A DNA stretch of 64,000 nt from Hemibagrus wyckioides (GCF_019097595.1 NC_080727.1:12640501-12704500); one strand, 5' to 3'. Positions 20,421-39,060 are shown, counted from the stretch's first letter. Numbers and translations: made by a program. The notes: generated by a model not told the origin, from the sequence alone.

Positions 20421-20585
20421 TTTTTATTTTAGTTTATTTACACTATCATGGTTTGTGTAGGTTTATTAGACTAGTGGGGATTAGACTATTAGACTAGTAG
20501 AGCCTGAGCCACTCCCACTCCCACAGTGATAGCTGTCTGTGATTACTATTTAAGCAGAGTTTGGTGAAAAGTGAGTATATATATA

Positions 20586-21778
20586 CACTATATTGCCAAA
20601 AGTATTCGCTCACCCATCCAAATAATCAGAATCAGGTGTTCCAATCACTTCCATGGCCACTGGTGTATTAAATCAAGCACCTAGGCATGCAGACTGTTTT
20701 TACAAACATTTGTGAAAGAATGGGTCGCTCTCAGGAGCTCAGTGAATTCCAGCGTGGAACTGTGATAGGATGCCACCTGTGCAACAAATCCAGTCGTGAA
20801 ATTTCCTCACTCCTAAATATTCCACAGTCAACTGTCAGCTGTATTATAAGAACGTGGAAGTGTTTGGGAACGACAGCAACTCAGCCACGAAGTGGTAGGC
20901 CACGTAAACTGACGGAGCGGGGTCAGCGGATGCTGAGGCGCATAGTGCGAAGAGGTCACCAACTTTCTGCAGAGTCAATCGCTACAGACCTCCAAACTTC
21001 ATGTGGCCTTCAGATTAGCTCAAGAACAGTGCGCAGAGAGCTTCATGGAATGGGTTTCCATGGCCGAGCAGCTGCATCCAAGCCGTATCACCAAGTGCAA
21101 TGCAAAGCGTCGGATGCAGTGGTGTAAAGCACACCGCCACTGGACTCTAGAGCAGTGGAGACGCGTTCTCTGGAGTGACGAATCGCGCTTCTCCATCTGG
21201 CAATCTGATGGACGAGTCTGGGTTTGGCGGTTGCCAGGAGAACGGTACTTGTCTGACTGCATTGTGCCAAGTGTAAAGTTTGGTGGAGGGGGGATTATGG
21301 TGTGGGGTTGTTTTTCAGGAGCTGGGCTTGGCCCCTTAGTTCCAGTGAAAGGAACTCTGAATGCTTCAGCATACCAAGACATTTTGGACAATTCCATGCT
21401 CCCAACTTCCAACATGACTGTGCACCAGTGCACAAAGCAAGGTCCATAAAGACATGGATGACAGAGTCTGGTGTGGTGTGAGTCCTGACCTCAACCCGAT
21501 AGAACACCTTTGGGATGAATTAGAGTGGAGACTGAGAGCCAGGCCTTCTCGTCCAACATCAGTGTGTGACCTCACAAATGCGCTTCTGGAAGAATGGTCA
21601 AAAATTCCCATAAACACACTCCTAAACCTTGTGGACAGCCTTCCCAGAAGAGTTGAAGCTGTTATAGCTGCAAAGGGTGGACCGACGTCATATTGAACCC
21701 TATGGATTAGGAATGGGATGTCACTTAAGTTCATATGCGAGTCAAGGCAGGTGAGCGAATACTTTTGGCAATATAGTG
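20586..21778 (+). mobile_element. Tc1 family B, defective copy
   Basis: 1193 bp between inverted ends CACTATATTGCCAAAAGTAT, flanked by TA. It is the same family as the intact copy at 39686-40933 but opposite in direction and 55 bp shorter. The difference is explained by three small deletions of 2, 34 and a net 19 bases near 21085, 21405 and 21475. Confidence 0.95.
20687..21696 (+). pseudogene. Tc1 family B transposase, frameshifted
   Basis: Starts [18 protein letters not shown], continues in frame through the paired-type DNA-binding domain (GRPRKL), and breaks after SKPY where two bases are missing. The catalytic part continues in another frame ([10 protein letters not shown]) up to [15 protein letters not shown], where the 34-base deletion removes the block before the second catalytic Asp. 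The C-terminal part ([15 protein letters not shown]) is in a third frame. It cannot make active enzyme. Confidence 0.9.
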
Positions 21779-21782
21779 TATG

Positions 21783-21786
<4 letters not shown>

Positions 21787-21816
<30 letters not shown>
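21787..21816. repeat. (TA)n tract beside the Tc1 end
   Basis: A short alternating TA run starts eight bases outside the right end of the family B copy, a typical Tc1 landing context. Confidence 0.85.
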
Positions 21817-21818
<2 letters not shown>

Positions 21819-21983
21819 TTTAAAAAAAAGTAAACTTCATTATTTCTGAATATAATTCAATGGTTTAAAGTTTAGACCTATTTTTAAATCCTCCAAATTA
21901 AACACTCTACTAAAAACATTTTTAATAACTTTAAAACTTATAACTTAATAACTATAATTATTAACTATTAACTTAATAAACTA

Positions 21984-22051
21984 TTTGTAAAGCTCTCAAT
22001 TATCTATCCAACTATCGCGATAATTGGATAGATAATTCAAAGCTTTACAAA
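21984..22051. repeat. 68-bp near-perfect spacerless palindrome
   Basis: Two 34-base arms meet at TATCGCGATA (22013-22022) without a loop and match at 31 of 34 positions. Weaker pairing continues a few bases outwards. It lies about 30 bases before the GC box of habp4 and 248 bases before its ATG. Confidence 0.9.
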
Positions 22052-22077
22052 CAGTCTAACTCCAGAACTTTAACTAA

Positions 22078-22210
22078 CTTCCGGGGCGGGGTTAAAGCCT
22101 TGCTGATAAATTTCCGGCCAGTTAGTTGGCGTTTTCTAACGCGCCTGTTTAAGTGACGGTGAAGTGTACATTCCGGTTCCCAGCCATGCTTTCAGCGTGT
22201 TTGACTTTCT
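22078..22210 (+). promoter_or_regulatory. Probable habp4 core promoter / 5' leader
   Basis: A GC-rich, CpG-containing island in AT-rich surroundings. GGGGCGGGG (22083-22091) is an SP1-type GC box, and three TTCCGG motifs (near 22079, 22111 and 22171) fit ETS sites. No TATA box. This suits a broadly expressed gene. The transcription start is not determined. Confidence 0.55.
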
Positions 22211-22298
22211 GAAACCGTATAAGGTTTCCATCCAAATAATCTACAAGCCGTCAGTTGATTTTAGGCCACATTTTTATGAATCCCGAGCTGCTGTAGTG

Positions 22299-29176
<6,878 letters not shown>

Positions 29177-29394
29177 TGGAATCAGATCGAGCCGAGCCAG
29201 CAGACAACTCATGGGACTTGAACAGCACTTGAAGTTGTGTTTAAAAAAAAAAAAAAAAGAAAACGTAAAAGATTAAACCCACATTTAAATTGAGTCTGTG
29301 ACCTATGCATTTCTCTCAGTGGACTGAATTACTTCTCCATAGACCTTTACATTCATTGTGGTGATAATTCTAGTAGCTTTCACACGTATGGAAA

Positions 29395-29400
29395 AATAAA
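29395..29400 (+). terminator. Poly(A) signal of habp4
   Basis: AATAAA lies 219 bases after the stop, the first canonical hexamer on the coding strand. Confidence 0.65.
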
Positions 29401-31640
29401 GCAAGCAAAATGAATGCTATGACTCCTCCTTCTGACTCGAGACATTTCAGAAGTTTGCAGTGATGAGTAATGGTTAATATCAACACTTGCTTTGCAACAG
29501 ATGGTTGTAATGTTTTTTAATATCTGGAACTCCCTCTGCACCAAGTTGTTATTGATTTACAGTCATGGAAATAATTCACTCCTCTCCAGAAAATACTATA
29601 ATCGATCCAGACTGAAAAATGTAGCATTCATTAGTGAGTGACAGTGAGAGGTTCTGAAGCCCCTCCACCCCACCCTAACAGATTTTATACAAAAGTTACA
29701 CTTGTTCCTGTGTTTTATCCATAGAATATCTTCTTTTCATCTAGCCAATGCTTTAGGTTACACTGCTTAGTGGAAGAATTCACATATTGTGAATAATGAA
29801 TTACATTATTTATTGGGCACTAAATGGTCATTTCTTTATTTCTGTGCTTTGTATTGTACCTGATGATGGCCTTTCAGGATTTTGTGACCACAGAAATGAA
29901 CACAAAATCACAACACGTGTTCTGCCAAATCAGTCTTTGGTTCACGCGAGTCCAACTAAAGACTGCTAAAGGTAGTAATCACAGGGTGTCTTCACTGGTA
30001 GTAGTTTAAAAGCATTTTTTTTCCACTTCAAATCCCAGTTGCATTGCAGCCCAGTTCAGTTTTGGGGAAAAAAAGAGGGCCCCAATCAACCTTTTTTGCC
30101 CTAACAATCTAAAAACCCCTGCAAATGCAGGAGGGCCTGTTTACTCATGATAATACAATGTAATATTTGCTCTCCTTGTGGTTTATTGCTTTATTCAGCC
30201 ACAAATGAAGCCAGGATTCAGAAAGACCATCTGGAATAAATGTCCCCCAAAATGTTGAATAATTTTTTGTTTTTGTGGTTCACGTCATCTCAACCTAAAG
30301 AGAGTGATGATGTCCTCTAACTTGTCCAGCTTTCTCACGTCCACATCTGTACACCTACGCTCAAACGGGTCATCTTCCTGAGTCTCTGGTTAACTCAAAT
30401 CAACTGCATTGCATCCTGAGTTCAGGATCCAGGAGTCTGGTTTATGCTGTCTCTACTTCTCTGCTGGATTTCTCATTATCCTGACAATGAATGCTGGACA
30501 ATGCTAGAGAGAGAAACTCTTTCCTGATTGTTATTAGGCGCTCTTCTTTGTGTAGGTTATTAGATTTTTCCCCCTCCTGCTCCAACAACTGTGTTCTCAT
30601 GTGGTGATGAAGCAGCACTTAATTTCTACCAGGAATAACAACAAAAAAAATGCAGCACCAATCAAACAAATTAGCACCAGAAGCACTATAAATATATTTA
30701 ATGGTTTTCAGGATGGCATTTTTCCTTTTAATCCACCACTGGCTCTTTGATTTTAGCCGCATTAATCTGTAAATGGTTCTCTTGTACACCAGTCAACCAA
30801 ACTCAACGTGCTGGGGGGGAAATGGACTGATTAAAAGATGGACCTGATTTGACCTGATGGTTTCATTTCTTAAAAGCTGGAAAGTCTTTGAGCCGGTGAA
30901 GTAATTTTACTGCTGTCTGTTGATCATGTCGGAAAATCGTAAATCGTAATTACGAGTAGGATGAAACTCGGAATTTTCTGCTATATATTTCTTTGAGTGA
31001 GAAAAATGAAATTGAAAGTTTTGTCTTCTCAGATGATTATTTCACTCATGTATGTGGTATATACAGCGAATTATTGAAATACAAGCAAACTGGTTAAGTT
31101 TTAAGCACCTATTATAGAGAAATCTCCTTATAAATTGATTCAGAACATTTGTGCTTCATTTTTCAGAAGTGGATCTTCCAGAAATAAACCTTTGCTGTAT
31201 TTTTGTAGTTAATTAAGACAAAGACAAAACCCTCAATTTCCTCCAAACAGATTTGAACGCACCTGATGTCTTAATTACGACTTCCGACCTTCAGAAAAAT
31301 ATATAGTGGACTTTGTTTTGATTCATCGTCTCTAGTTGACGGTAAATTTATTGAAACTGAAAGCACAGAAGCTGATTTCAGGCTTTAAAATTAAAAATTG
31401 CATTAAAACAGGAAAATTGCCTGCACAAAATATCTAGCGTTTTACACTTACATTTTACAATAACCCTAAAGTTTACAGTGGCCGCATGAATTGATTAAAA
31501 ACATAAATGTTGATGCGCATTATTTGTTCTTCATTTTCTAGAAGTAGAATAAATTTTTTTTTCCTAAATGTGATTTAAACTGGTTTTAAAAGTCATAGGA
31601 AGCTGAAGCCAATTTCAGGCAGTAGTGCTGCTGTGAGCAT
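29401..31640. other. Intergenic, no gene seen
   Basis: AT-rich sequence without splice-consistent coding frames, simple repeats or recognisable transposons. It could include a longer habp4 3' UTR in its first part. Confidence 0.5.
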
Positions 31641-31644
31641 GCTG

Positions 31645-31659
31645 CCACTAGATGGCGCT
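31645..31659 (+). promoter_or_regulatory. Full-consensus CTCF-type motif
   Basis: CCACTAGATGGCGCT fits every position of the CTCF core consensus CCASYAGRKGGCRSY. It lies 2.5 kb after the habp4 stop, just before the transposon-rich gene desert. Occupancy is unknown. Confidence 0.6.
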
Positions 31660-31774
31660 TTGAGACCGATTTGAATGTTGAAACCTAACCGGGGGTCATT
31701 TAAAGTCCCTGCTCATTGCACGTGAACATCAGGTGATGAGGCAGTTTAAATAAGGGTGTGTTTTGTTGCATATA

Positions 31775-32322
31775 CACCGATCAGGCATAACCTTATGACC
31801 ACCTGCCTAATATTGTGTAGGTCCTCCTTTTGTTCCCAAAACAGCCGTGACCCATCATGCACTGTGTATTCTGACACCTTTCTATCAGAACCAGCATGAA
31901 ATTCTTCAGCAATTTGAGCAACAGTAGCTCGTCTGTTGGATCAGATCACACGGGCCAGCCTTTGCTCCCTACATGCATCAATGAGCCTTGGCCGCCCATG
32001 ACCCTGTCGCCGGTTCATCACTCTTCCTTCCTTGGACCACTTTTGATAGATACTGACCACTGCAGACCGGGAACACCCCACAAGAGCTGTAGTTTTGGAG
32101 ATGCTCTGATCCAGTCGTCTAGCCATCACAATTTGGCCCTTGTCAAACTCGCTCAAATCCTTACGCTTGTCCATTTTTCCTGCTTCTAACACATCAACTT
32201 TAAGGACTAAATGTTTACTTGCTGCCTAATATATCCCACCCACTAACAGGTGCCATGATGAGGAGATAATCAGTCTTATTCACTTCACCTGGCAGTGTTC
32301 ATAATGTTATGGCTGATTGTTG
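31775..32322 (-). mobile_element. Tc1 family A, internally deleted copy 1
   Basis: 548 bp with ends CACCGATCAGGCATAAC and GTTATGGCTGATTGTTG. The minus strand (32192-31941) reads 83 residues: [20 protein letters not shown], a helix-turn-helix region ([20 protein letters not shown]), then HGRPRLID, and stops after LARVI. Everything coding for the DDE catalytic domain is missing, with the deletion joined at GTGACCCATCATGCACTGTG. Confidence 0.9.
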
Positions 32323-32839
32323 TATGTGTAATATGATTAATTTCAGGTCACAACTGAAGAACTAATCTTTAAACTTTTTTTTTTTAAATGAATTGGGCTA
32401 AAGTCATGACTTGGATTTTCCATTGTCGCTGATTTGCTTAGCACGTCAATGCAAACCAGCCTCTGCTTTTTTTTCCCCCCAAAAAGGCAGGTTGAAAGAA
32501 ATTCTCTGCATGGTTTTGACTGTTGCCAGATTAGCAGTTAATGTTTTGGGAACATTTGGGTTGACTTGGGAAAAGTCAAGGTCATGATTTATTTTATTGT
32601 GACATTAAGAAGGCTGTATTTGGGCGATGATGGCTTGTGTCTGCTGCTTCAAAAAAAAAAACACTCAAGCTACAATGCTAATGTGGTTAGAGACTGCTTT
32701 TGAAAGCAGAACGTGAATTCACGTTTTCCAAATTTTCTTTAAACCTTCAGATGAGTTAGGTCACAATTTGGGAGCAAATAATTCAAAACAAACATGGGAG
32801 GATAAAATGTGGGGGAAAAAAAGACCTCTTCATAGCAAC

Positions 32840-33522
32840 AGTATTCTCTAATGCCAATGGACTCTTTCAGCAGGATAATGCTCTCTGACACACTGCAAAT
32901 ATTGTTCAGGGAATGGTTTGAGGAACGTCTCTTTGGGAGTGAGAAGGCTGGACAGGATCAGAGGGACAGGTCATGTTGGACATTTGGGGGACAAAGTTAG
33001 GGAGGCCAGATTAAGATGGTTTGGACATGTTCAGAGGTGGGAGAGTGAGTATATTGGTAGGAGAATGTTGGACAAGGAGCTGCCAGACAGGTGGCAAAGA
33101 GGAAGGCTAAAGAGGAGGCATATGGATGTAATAAATGAGGATATGAAGCTAGTGGGTGCAAGTGTTGAGGATGCAGAAGATAGGGATAGGTGGAGAGAGC
33201 TGATTCGCTGTGGCGACCCCTGAAGGGAAAAGCTGGAAGAAGAAGAATGGTTTGAGGAACATGACATGAAGAGTTCAAGTTGTTGACTTGGCCTTCAAAT
33301 TCCTCAGATCTCAATCTGGTCAAACATCTGTGAAATGTGCTGGACAAACCAGTCTGATCCATGGAGACCTCACCTTACATCTTACAGTATACCACTACAA
33401 AGGATCTGCTGCCAATGTCTTGGTACCACATTCCACAGCAGATCTTCAGAGGTCTAGTGGAGTCCATGCCTCAAGGAATCAGAGCTGTTTTGGAGGCACA
33501 AGGAGACATACACAATATCTAC
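32840..33522 (+). pseudogene. Old Tc1 family A remnant (catalytic C-terminal part) split by a LINE
   Basis: 32840-32926 matches the transposase block around the second catalytic Asp (CTCTTTCAGCAGGATAATGC). It resumes at 33245-33522 through CCTCAGATCTCAATCTGGTC (the SPDLNPIE block in decayed form) to the C-terminus. Many substitutions and stops are present and no terminal repeats were found. This is the half of the transposase missing from the short family A copies. Confidence 0.8.
32927..33244 (+). mobile_element. 5'-truncated RTE-type LINE insertion
   Basis: An open frame up to 33223 reads LRWFGHVQRWESEYIGRRML, then RWQRGRLKRRHMDVINEDMK and DRWRELIRCGDP, the conserved C-terminal end of RTE-clade reverse transcriptases. 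It ends in CGCTGTGGCGACCCC and a GAA-repeat tail. The 16-bp target duplication GAATGGTTTGAGGAAC occurs at 32911-32926 and 33245-33260. Confidence 0.88.
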
Positions 33523-34474
33523 AATTCTAAGATTGGGGCACTTATAGAAACAGGTTACTGTAGCAATGACTAATCACTGAAATGCAGTGTAAAGGTCATG
33601 ACATGTTTCTGTCACACTGGCATTTCATTGTGGATGGGAAGCAGACAGAAAACAATAAAGTGGACAAAACATATAAAAGAAGAGCATTTATTCTGCAAAT
33701 GACCTATGATGGTGTAGACTATGGCTTATGACTATGCCTATGACTTAGGCAATGAAAGCAGCAGCTATAAGATCATCTTAGTTGTTAGCCTTGTAACTCC
33801 AGTGCGAAAACAAAGCGTGAGCAAGAGAAGATATTCTCCGGGTTGTTTAAGGTATTTGAGTTTTGGTTAAACTATTCCTTTAATTTGAGCAGAAGGCTAA
33901 AACCTCTACTCTGTTATCAGGGGCTTCTATCTCAGACGCAGTCAAAATGAGAGGATTTATAACTAAATAGCCTGCAGCAGGGTGCATATGGTATATGTGC
34001 ATGAGAAGCATGATTTAGTGATTTGTTTCCCTGCTGTCCAAGTCCTCGCCTTATTTGTGTAGTGCATCTATCACTACTGAAGGTTAATGTCCTCCTCTGT
34101 GATGGAGCGTTTTAAACCCAGGAGCTCGCCTACTGTTCAAACACACAGACGAGTGCTTTGGATATTTGATGTTTATCATTCAAATTCTGCAAACCTTGTT
34201 TTCCCAGATTTACACCATGGACGGTTTTTGTCCTCTAACAGTCTTGTACAGGAAAGCTGATTGTAACATGCTCTTTGTTAATTCCAGCAGTCTGAATTTA
34301 ACATAACATGGGGGGCGGGAATAGGTTACTATGGCAATTCTTAGGGCTATTAAAGTAGAGTAATCTAAAATTTATTTACTAAAAGGATGTAGTCAACAAA
34401 TAATAACAAAACCTGTAGTTTTACATTAGCAGAAAGAGCAAATGTTCGCCACAATATCATGTAAGATAACTGTG
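33523..34474. other. Intergenic, no gene seen
   Basis: No open frame with family resemblance and no obvious repeat. Confidence 0.5.
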
Positions 34475-35024
34475 CACTGATCAGGCATAACATTATGACC
34501 ACCTGTCTAATATCGTGTCGGTCCCCCTTTTGCTGCCGAAAAAGCCCTCTGACCCATCATGCACTGTGTATTCTGACAGCTTTCTATCAGAACCAGCATT
34601 AACTTCTTCAGCAATTTGAGCAACAGTAGCTTGTCTGTTGGATCAGATCACACGGGCCAGACTTCGCTCCCCACGTACATCAATGAGCCTTGGCCGCCCA
34701 TGACCCTGTCTCCAGTTCACCACTGTTTCTTTCTTGGACCACTTTTGATAGATACTGACCACTGCAGACCGGGAACACCCCACAAGAGCTGCAGTTTTGG
34801 AGATGCTCTGATCCAGTCTTCTAGCCATCACCATTTGGTCCTTGTCAAACTCACTCAAATCCTTACGCTTGCCCATTTTTCCTGCTTCTAACACATCAAC
34901 TTTAAGGACTAAATGTTTACTTGCTGCCTAATATATCCCACCCACTACCAGGTGCCATGATGAGGAGATAATCAGTGTTATTCACTTCACCTCTCACTGC
35001 TCATAATGTTATGCCTGATCGGTG
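34475..35024 (-). mobile_element. Tc1 family A, internally deleted copy 2
   Basis: 550 bp with inverted ends CACTGATCAGGCATAACATT and CTGATCGGTG, the right end flanked by TA. The minus strand (34894-34643) again gives 83 residues ([20 protein letters not shown] to SLARVI), and the deletion junction is the same as in copy 1. Confidence 0.92.
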
Positions 35025-35049
35025 TATAACTACATTCTTAATGTAGATT

Positions 35050-35905
35050 GATCAGAAAGTCTTTCAATCTTGAAATAGTTACTCTAAATTAAGGATAAAC
35101 ACAATCCTGGGTTTAAAGTTCCACACTGCTCATAATTTACCCGGGGTTTACAATAAATCCTGGCTCTTTATAATCTGACATTTTACACTGTACATTCCTA
35201 AACCCTGACTTAATCTTCTTTTTTGCAACATCAACAATCAGGATTTGATAAATACAGTACACAACCGCTTTAAATAAGAGCTTGTCTCATACTTTCGCTT
35301 CATTGAGGGAAAAAATGTTGCCATGCACCGTGTTGTCTGTTTTAAGCCTGCTGAGATGCACAAAGACAAAAGAAAGAAAACATACATGGGAGCAGCATAA
35401 ATGATTTTTTTTAATTATTTCTTTTAAGCATGGTGAAACTTGGTAGCGTCATTGTTTACGGCTCAGTCCTCATCTTGGAATTTCTGAGTCATCACTGGTG
35501 GCACATATGTACTGTACCAACACTTTGGTATGACATGAAAACCTTTCACATTTTTAATAACAAGTATTTTAATAAACAATATCAAAAGTCAACACTGTGA
35601 GCTTCTGTCATCATCTGCTGTTTACACAACATGCAGGGTTTCTGTGACTGTACAAAGCATGTGATAGGAGACCTGCTGGCAAATTTCTGACTGAGTGTCT
35701 GTAAGCATCTAGCTGTAATATCATTTCACACTGCACATGTTCAGCACCACAATGCGGGGTTAACAACACAAAAGCTGTATCAGAGCAGGGTTATATAAAA
35801 GTGCTTAACCCCGCTTCTAATTTACAAGTGTGAAATGTTCCTTTACGTTTCTCTAGTTAAAAGCGTGGTTTAAAACGATAAAAACCTGGCGTTAAATGCA
35901 GTGTG
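35050..35905. repeat. Possible MITE pair or inverted element
   Basis: The left part has TTCCACACTGCTCATAATTT and ACCCGGGGTTTAC. The right part has CTTAACCCCGCTTCTAATTT, ACAAGTGTGAAA and CAGTGTGAAAAAAGCC, an arrangement seen in abundant fish MITEs. The ends were not defined. Confidence 0.3.
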
Positions 35906-35936
35906 AAAAAAGCCTAGAAGATGTTAATTAAGTAAC

Positions 35937-36017
35937 ACAATCCAGACCATGCTGTTACACGAAAGCATTGCTTCTAGCTCTTTCTAAGAAAGTGTATAAC
36001 AGCATGGTCTGGATTGT
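35937..36017. repeat. Hairpin with 21-bp perfect arms
   Basis: ACAATCCAGACCATGCTGTT plus A (35937-35957) is exactly inverted at 35997-36017. A 39-base spacer lies between, in which CAC/GTG adds three more pairs after a small bulge. Confidence 0.9.
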
Positions 36018-36477
36018 TATTCAATTTGTACCACAGCAACTTGCAAGCGATTACAATGTTCATTAAAACATTACACAACTGGACCTCTAATATAAATGAT
36101 GTTGTCCTTTCTTGTCCTGGTTAGATTTTCGCAAAATTATAGCTATATCTATCGATCCTTCCTACCTCATGGAAAAATCCTGCTGCTGATTTCTGCTTCG
36201 CATCTTTGACTACAGTAAAATAAAACAGTGCAACATTGCCGGACAGTCTTATTAGGCAATGATAGCATGGGTATGATCCCGCTGACAGGTGATTATCCAG
36301 CGATTCCCACTCATCTTCCATACCTGTTAAAAAATGCAAGAAAGAAACAAACACCGATAAACAGTGAACTATAAAGAAAATAAATAAAAAATAATGTGTA
36401 TTTTACACCAGGCGATCAAGTAATTTTGAACTGATTTGCTAATCAGTGAACTTTTCCATGAAAAATGTTAACAATTT

Positions 36478-36820
36478 CACTGACTAGGCATAACATTATG
36501 ACTACCTGCCTAATATTGTGTTGGTCCCCCTTTTGCTGTTAAAACAGCCCTGACCCAGCTTTAACTTCCCCACGTGCATCAATGAGCCTTGGCCGCCCAT
36601 GACCCTGTCACTGGTTCACCACTGTTCCTTCCTTGGACCACTTTTGATAGATACTGACCACTGCAGACCAGGAACACTCCACAAGAGCTGCAGTTTTGGA
36701 GATGCTCTGATCCAGTCATCTAACCATCACAATTTGGCCCTTGTCAAACTCGCTCAAATCCTTACACTTGCCCATTTTTCCTGCTTCTAACACATCAACT
36801 TTGAGGACAAAATGTTCACT
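36478..36820 (-). mobile_element. Tc1 family A, truncated copy
   Basis: The left terminal repeat is present (CACTGACTAGGCATAACATT). The segment with GAGCCTTGGCCGCCCATGAC and the helix-turn-helix region follows. The right terminal repeat is missing. The N-terminal frame carries stops. Confidence 0.8.
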
Positions 36821-38392
36821 ACTGCTAGCTGGTATAATGAAACCTAACAATAAAAACTAATAGAAATAGTCAAAAATTTACCTTAGATGAAGAAATCCAC
36901 ATGCAGGTAGTAAAAAATTTTGAGCGGTTTCAGCATGACGAAAATGATGCGAAATCGATGTGCGCATGTGCAGTAGGACAATCTGGTGGGTCGGATAAAA
37001 TGTCTGGACACCGGGTTTAGGACCTGCACTGAGAGTTAACGTGTCCTCTAATGTAAATAATGGATATCAAATAAATAATTTGTAATAGTTGTCAAATTGC
37101 TGTGCAAACATATACTTCAGGATGTGCTATTAAGGAACAATAATCATCTTCTGGGTGGTAACGGTGACTATTCCTAAAGCAGCAGAATCTATAGTATAAA
37201 AGCCACTTCTCAGCTGCGCTTCCTCCAAATAACGCTGTCCATCAAGCAGGAACAAATTCTTGCTCTCCCTCATCCTTGGCTACAGCTCAGACCATTTTTG
37301 TGACACGTGCCAAAAAAGTAGAGTTCATCTTCAGATTTGTATATTAAAAGAGCACAGTGAGACTTCTCTCTGCCAGGAACCTAGCGATTTCTCTCAGCCC
37401 TGAGCCAGGAGAGTTTTGGCTGAGGACGATGTGACGGCGTTTGAAGACAGTCTGGTGGTGTTTTAGTGGATTGGGCCGAGACCTTGCAGCTGGGTTACGG
37501 CAGAGGTGATTGTAAACGTTGGGCTTAAGTGTTCTTTCTTCACTTGGTGTAATAAACACAGGCGTGAGCTCATCGCAGCTGACGGAGTGAATCCAGATGG
37601 ATAAAGTCGGAAAATACGTCAAGAATGCATCTGTAGCTAAGCCCTGATTTTTCTTTATCTCGACTACCTGCTTTCCCCCCATTTTTCCCCTCGCGCTGTA
37701 TCAATGCGTCATTGTTACTTTCTCCCCGTTGCGCTCTTGCTGAGATGCGACTTGAGCGAGCTCATGAATTATGTACATAATGGGCTTTCCACTGCATTGG
37801 ATTCACCGAGACTCAAAAGACCATGAAGAAATTGCTGATTGATTTACAGCAAGAATGTATACACTTCAGATTCCTTGGAGAGAGATAAAATACTTTATGA
37901 AACAGTGTAAAGTGAATAAGCTTTGATGGTTTTGATAAAGTAAGTGTGTGTGTGTACTGATTTACCCGTGCTTTTTACTTCTAAGATGTTGAAACTGATT
38001 TTTCAACGATTAGTTTGTTAAAGTGGTTCAGATTAAAATTTCCTGAAGGAAAAAGTTCTTTTTAAAGTATTATAGCATCATTCAGGGACGAGCCATTTTT
38101 TTCACTTCCCTTGAAGGTTTGTTGAACCGACTATCATTAGCTATAACGCTAGCTAGCTGTCTAGCACAGGTGGTTGCTTTGACTTCCTGACTTCAACCAA
38201 TCTTTTATTAAAATACAGCAAAGAAATGTTTACCAAAGAGTGTGTTATTCAACAGTCTTGGTGGAAATTCAATGTTTTAGCAAATCAAATATCTCTCTGC
38301 AACATTTTTATGCTGTTAGCAAGCTAGCTGTTAATGTTTCAGGAGTATTTTTTTTTATCTATAAGTAATTGTAAGCGATTCTGGCAAAATTC
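36821..38392. other. Intergenic with an unassigned open frame (37344-37682, minus)
   Basis: The minus-strand frame of 112 residues (MGGKQVVEIKKNQGLATDAF to AERSLTVLF) matches nothing I recognise and has no splice or promoter context. It may be chance or an old repeat. The rest is AT-rich with no gene. Confidence 0.35.
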
Positions 38393-38711
38393 ACTTCCCA
38401 CGTGCGTGACCCTGATGCCGGTTCACCACTGTTCCTTCCTTGGACCACTTCTGATAGATACTGACCACTGCAGACCGGGAACACCCCATAAGAGTTGCAG
38501 TTGGAGATGCTCTGATCCAGTCGTCTAGCCCTCACAATTTGGCCCTCGTCAAACTCGCTCAAATCTTTATGCTTGCTCATTTTTCCTGCTTCTAACACAT
38601 CAACTTTGAGGAGAAAATGTTCACTTGCTGCCTAATATATCCCACCCACTAACATGTCCAATGATGATTCACTTCACCTCTCACTGCTCATAATGTTATG
38701 CCTGATCGGTG
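38393..38711 (-). mobile_element. Tc1 family A, truncated copy
   Basis: Begins inside the transposase part (ACGTGCGTGACCCTG), contains the N-terminal frame with frameshifts ([20 protein letters not shown]), and ends in CTGATCGGTG at 38711 followed by TA. The left terminal repeat is absent. Confidence 0.8.
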
Positions 38712-38939
38712 TATTTAGTAGATTTTGTGGCTGCAGTGAGAAGCCCACCATGTAGCTAGTTATAGCTACATTTGCATGGATTGTAATTTTTGTTGAAAAT
38801 CTTCTCATAGTCTAGTGTAAATAAAATGCTCAGTAGGCAAATTCGGCTCTCTAAATGTTGATGAAATTTCTAAAACAGTAGTAACTCGACAGATGTGTAT
38901 GCATTAATGTGGTCAGGTTTTCTGTGAGGACATATTTAT

Positions 38940-39060
38940 TACATCTTTACTGGAAGGAGTCTCCAGTGTCAGTGATTTGTAACAGTTAGAGGTAAAGATA
39001 TAGCTTTAATTTTTCCACAACAGGAACATCATCAGAGTAGACGAGTTTACTAACTCTATT
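38940..39060. repeat. Dispersed repeat R3 (copy 1)
   Basis: Shares GGAGTCTCCAGTGTCAGTG and TTTGTAACAGT with 55945-55985 and 59678-59715. Family class is unknown, with no coding content. Confidence 0.5.

Noticed and set aside
22164..22298. N-terminal extension of habp4 upstream of the ATG at 22299
   Set aside because: The frame is open but has no ATG, and the family starts shortly before the GYGCAVANRF motif.
37344..37682. 112-residue minus-strand frame
   Set aside because: No recognisable family, splice context or promoter. Mentioned only as an unassigned frame.
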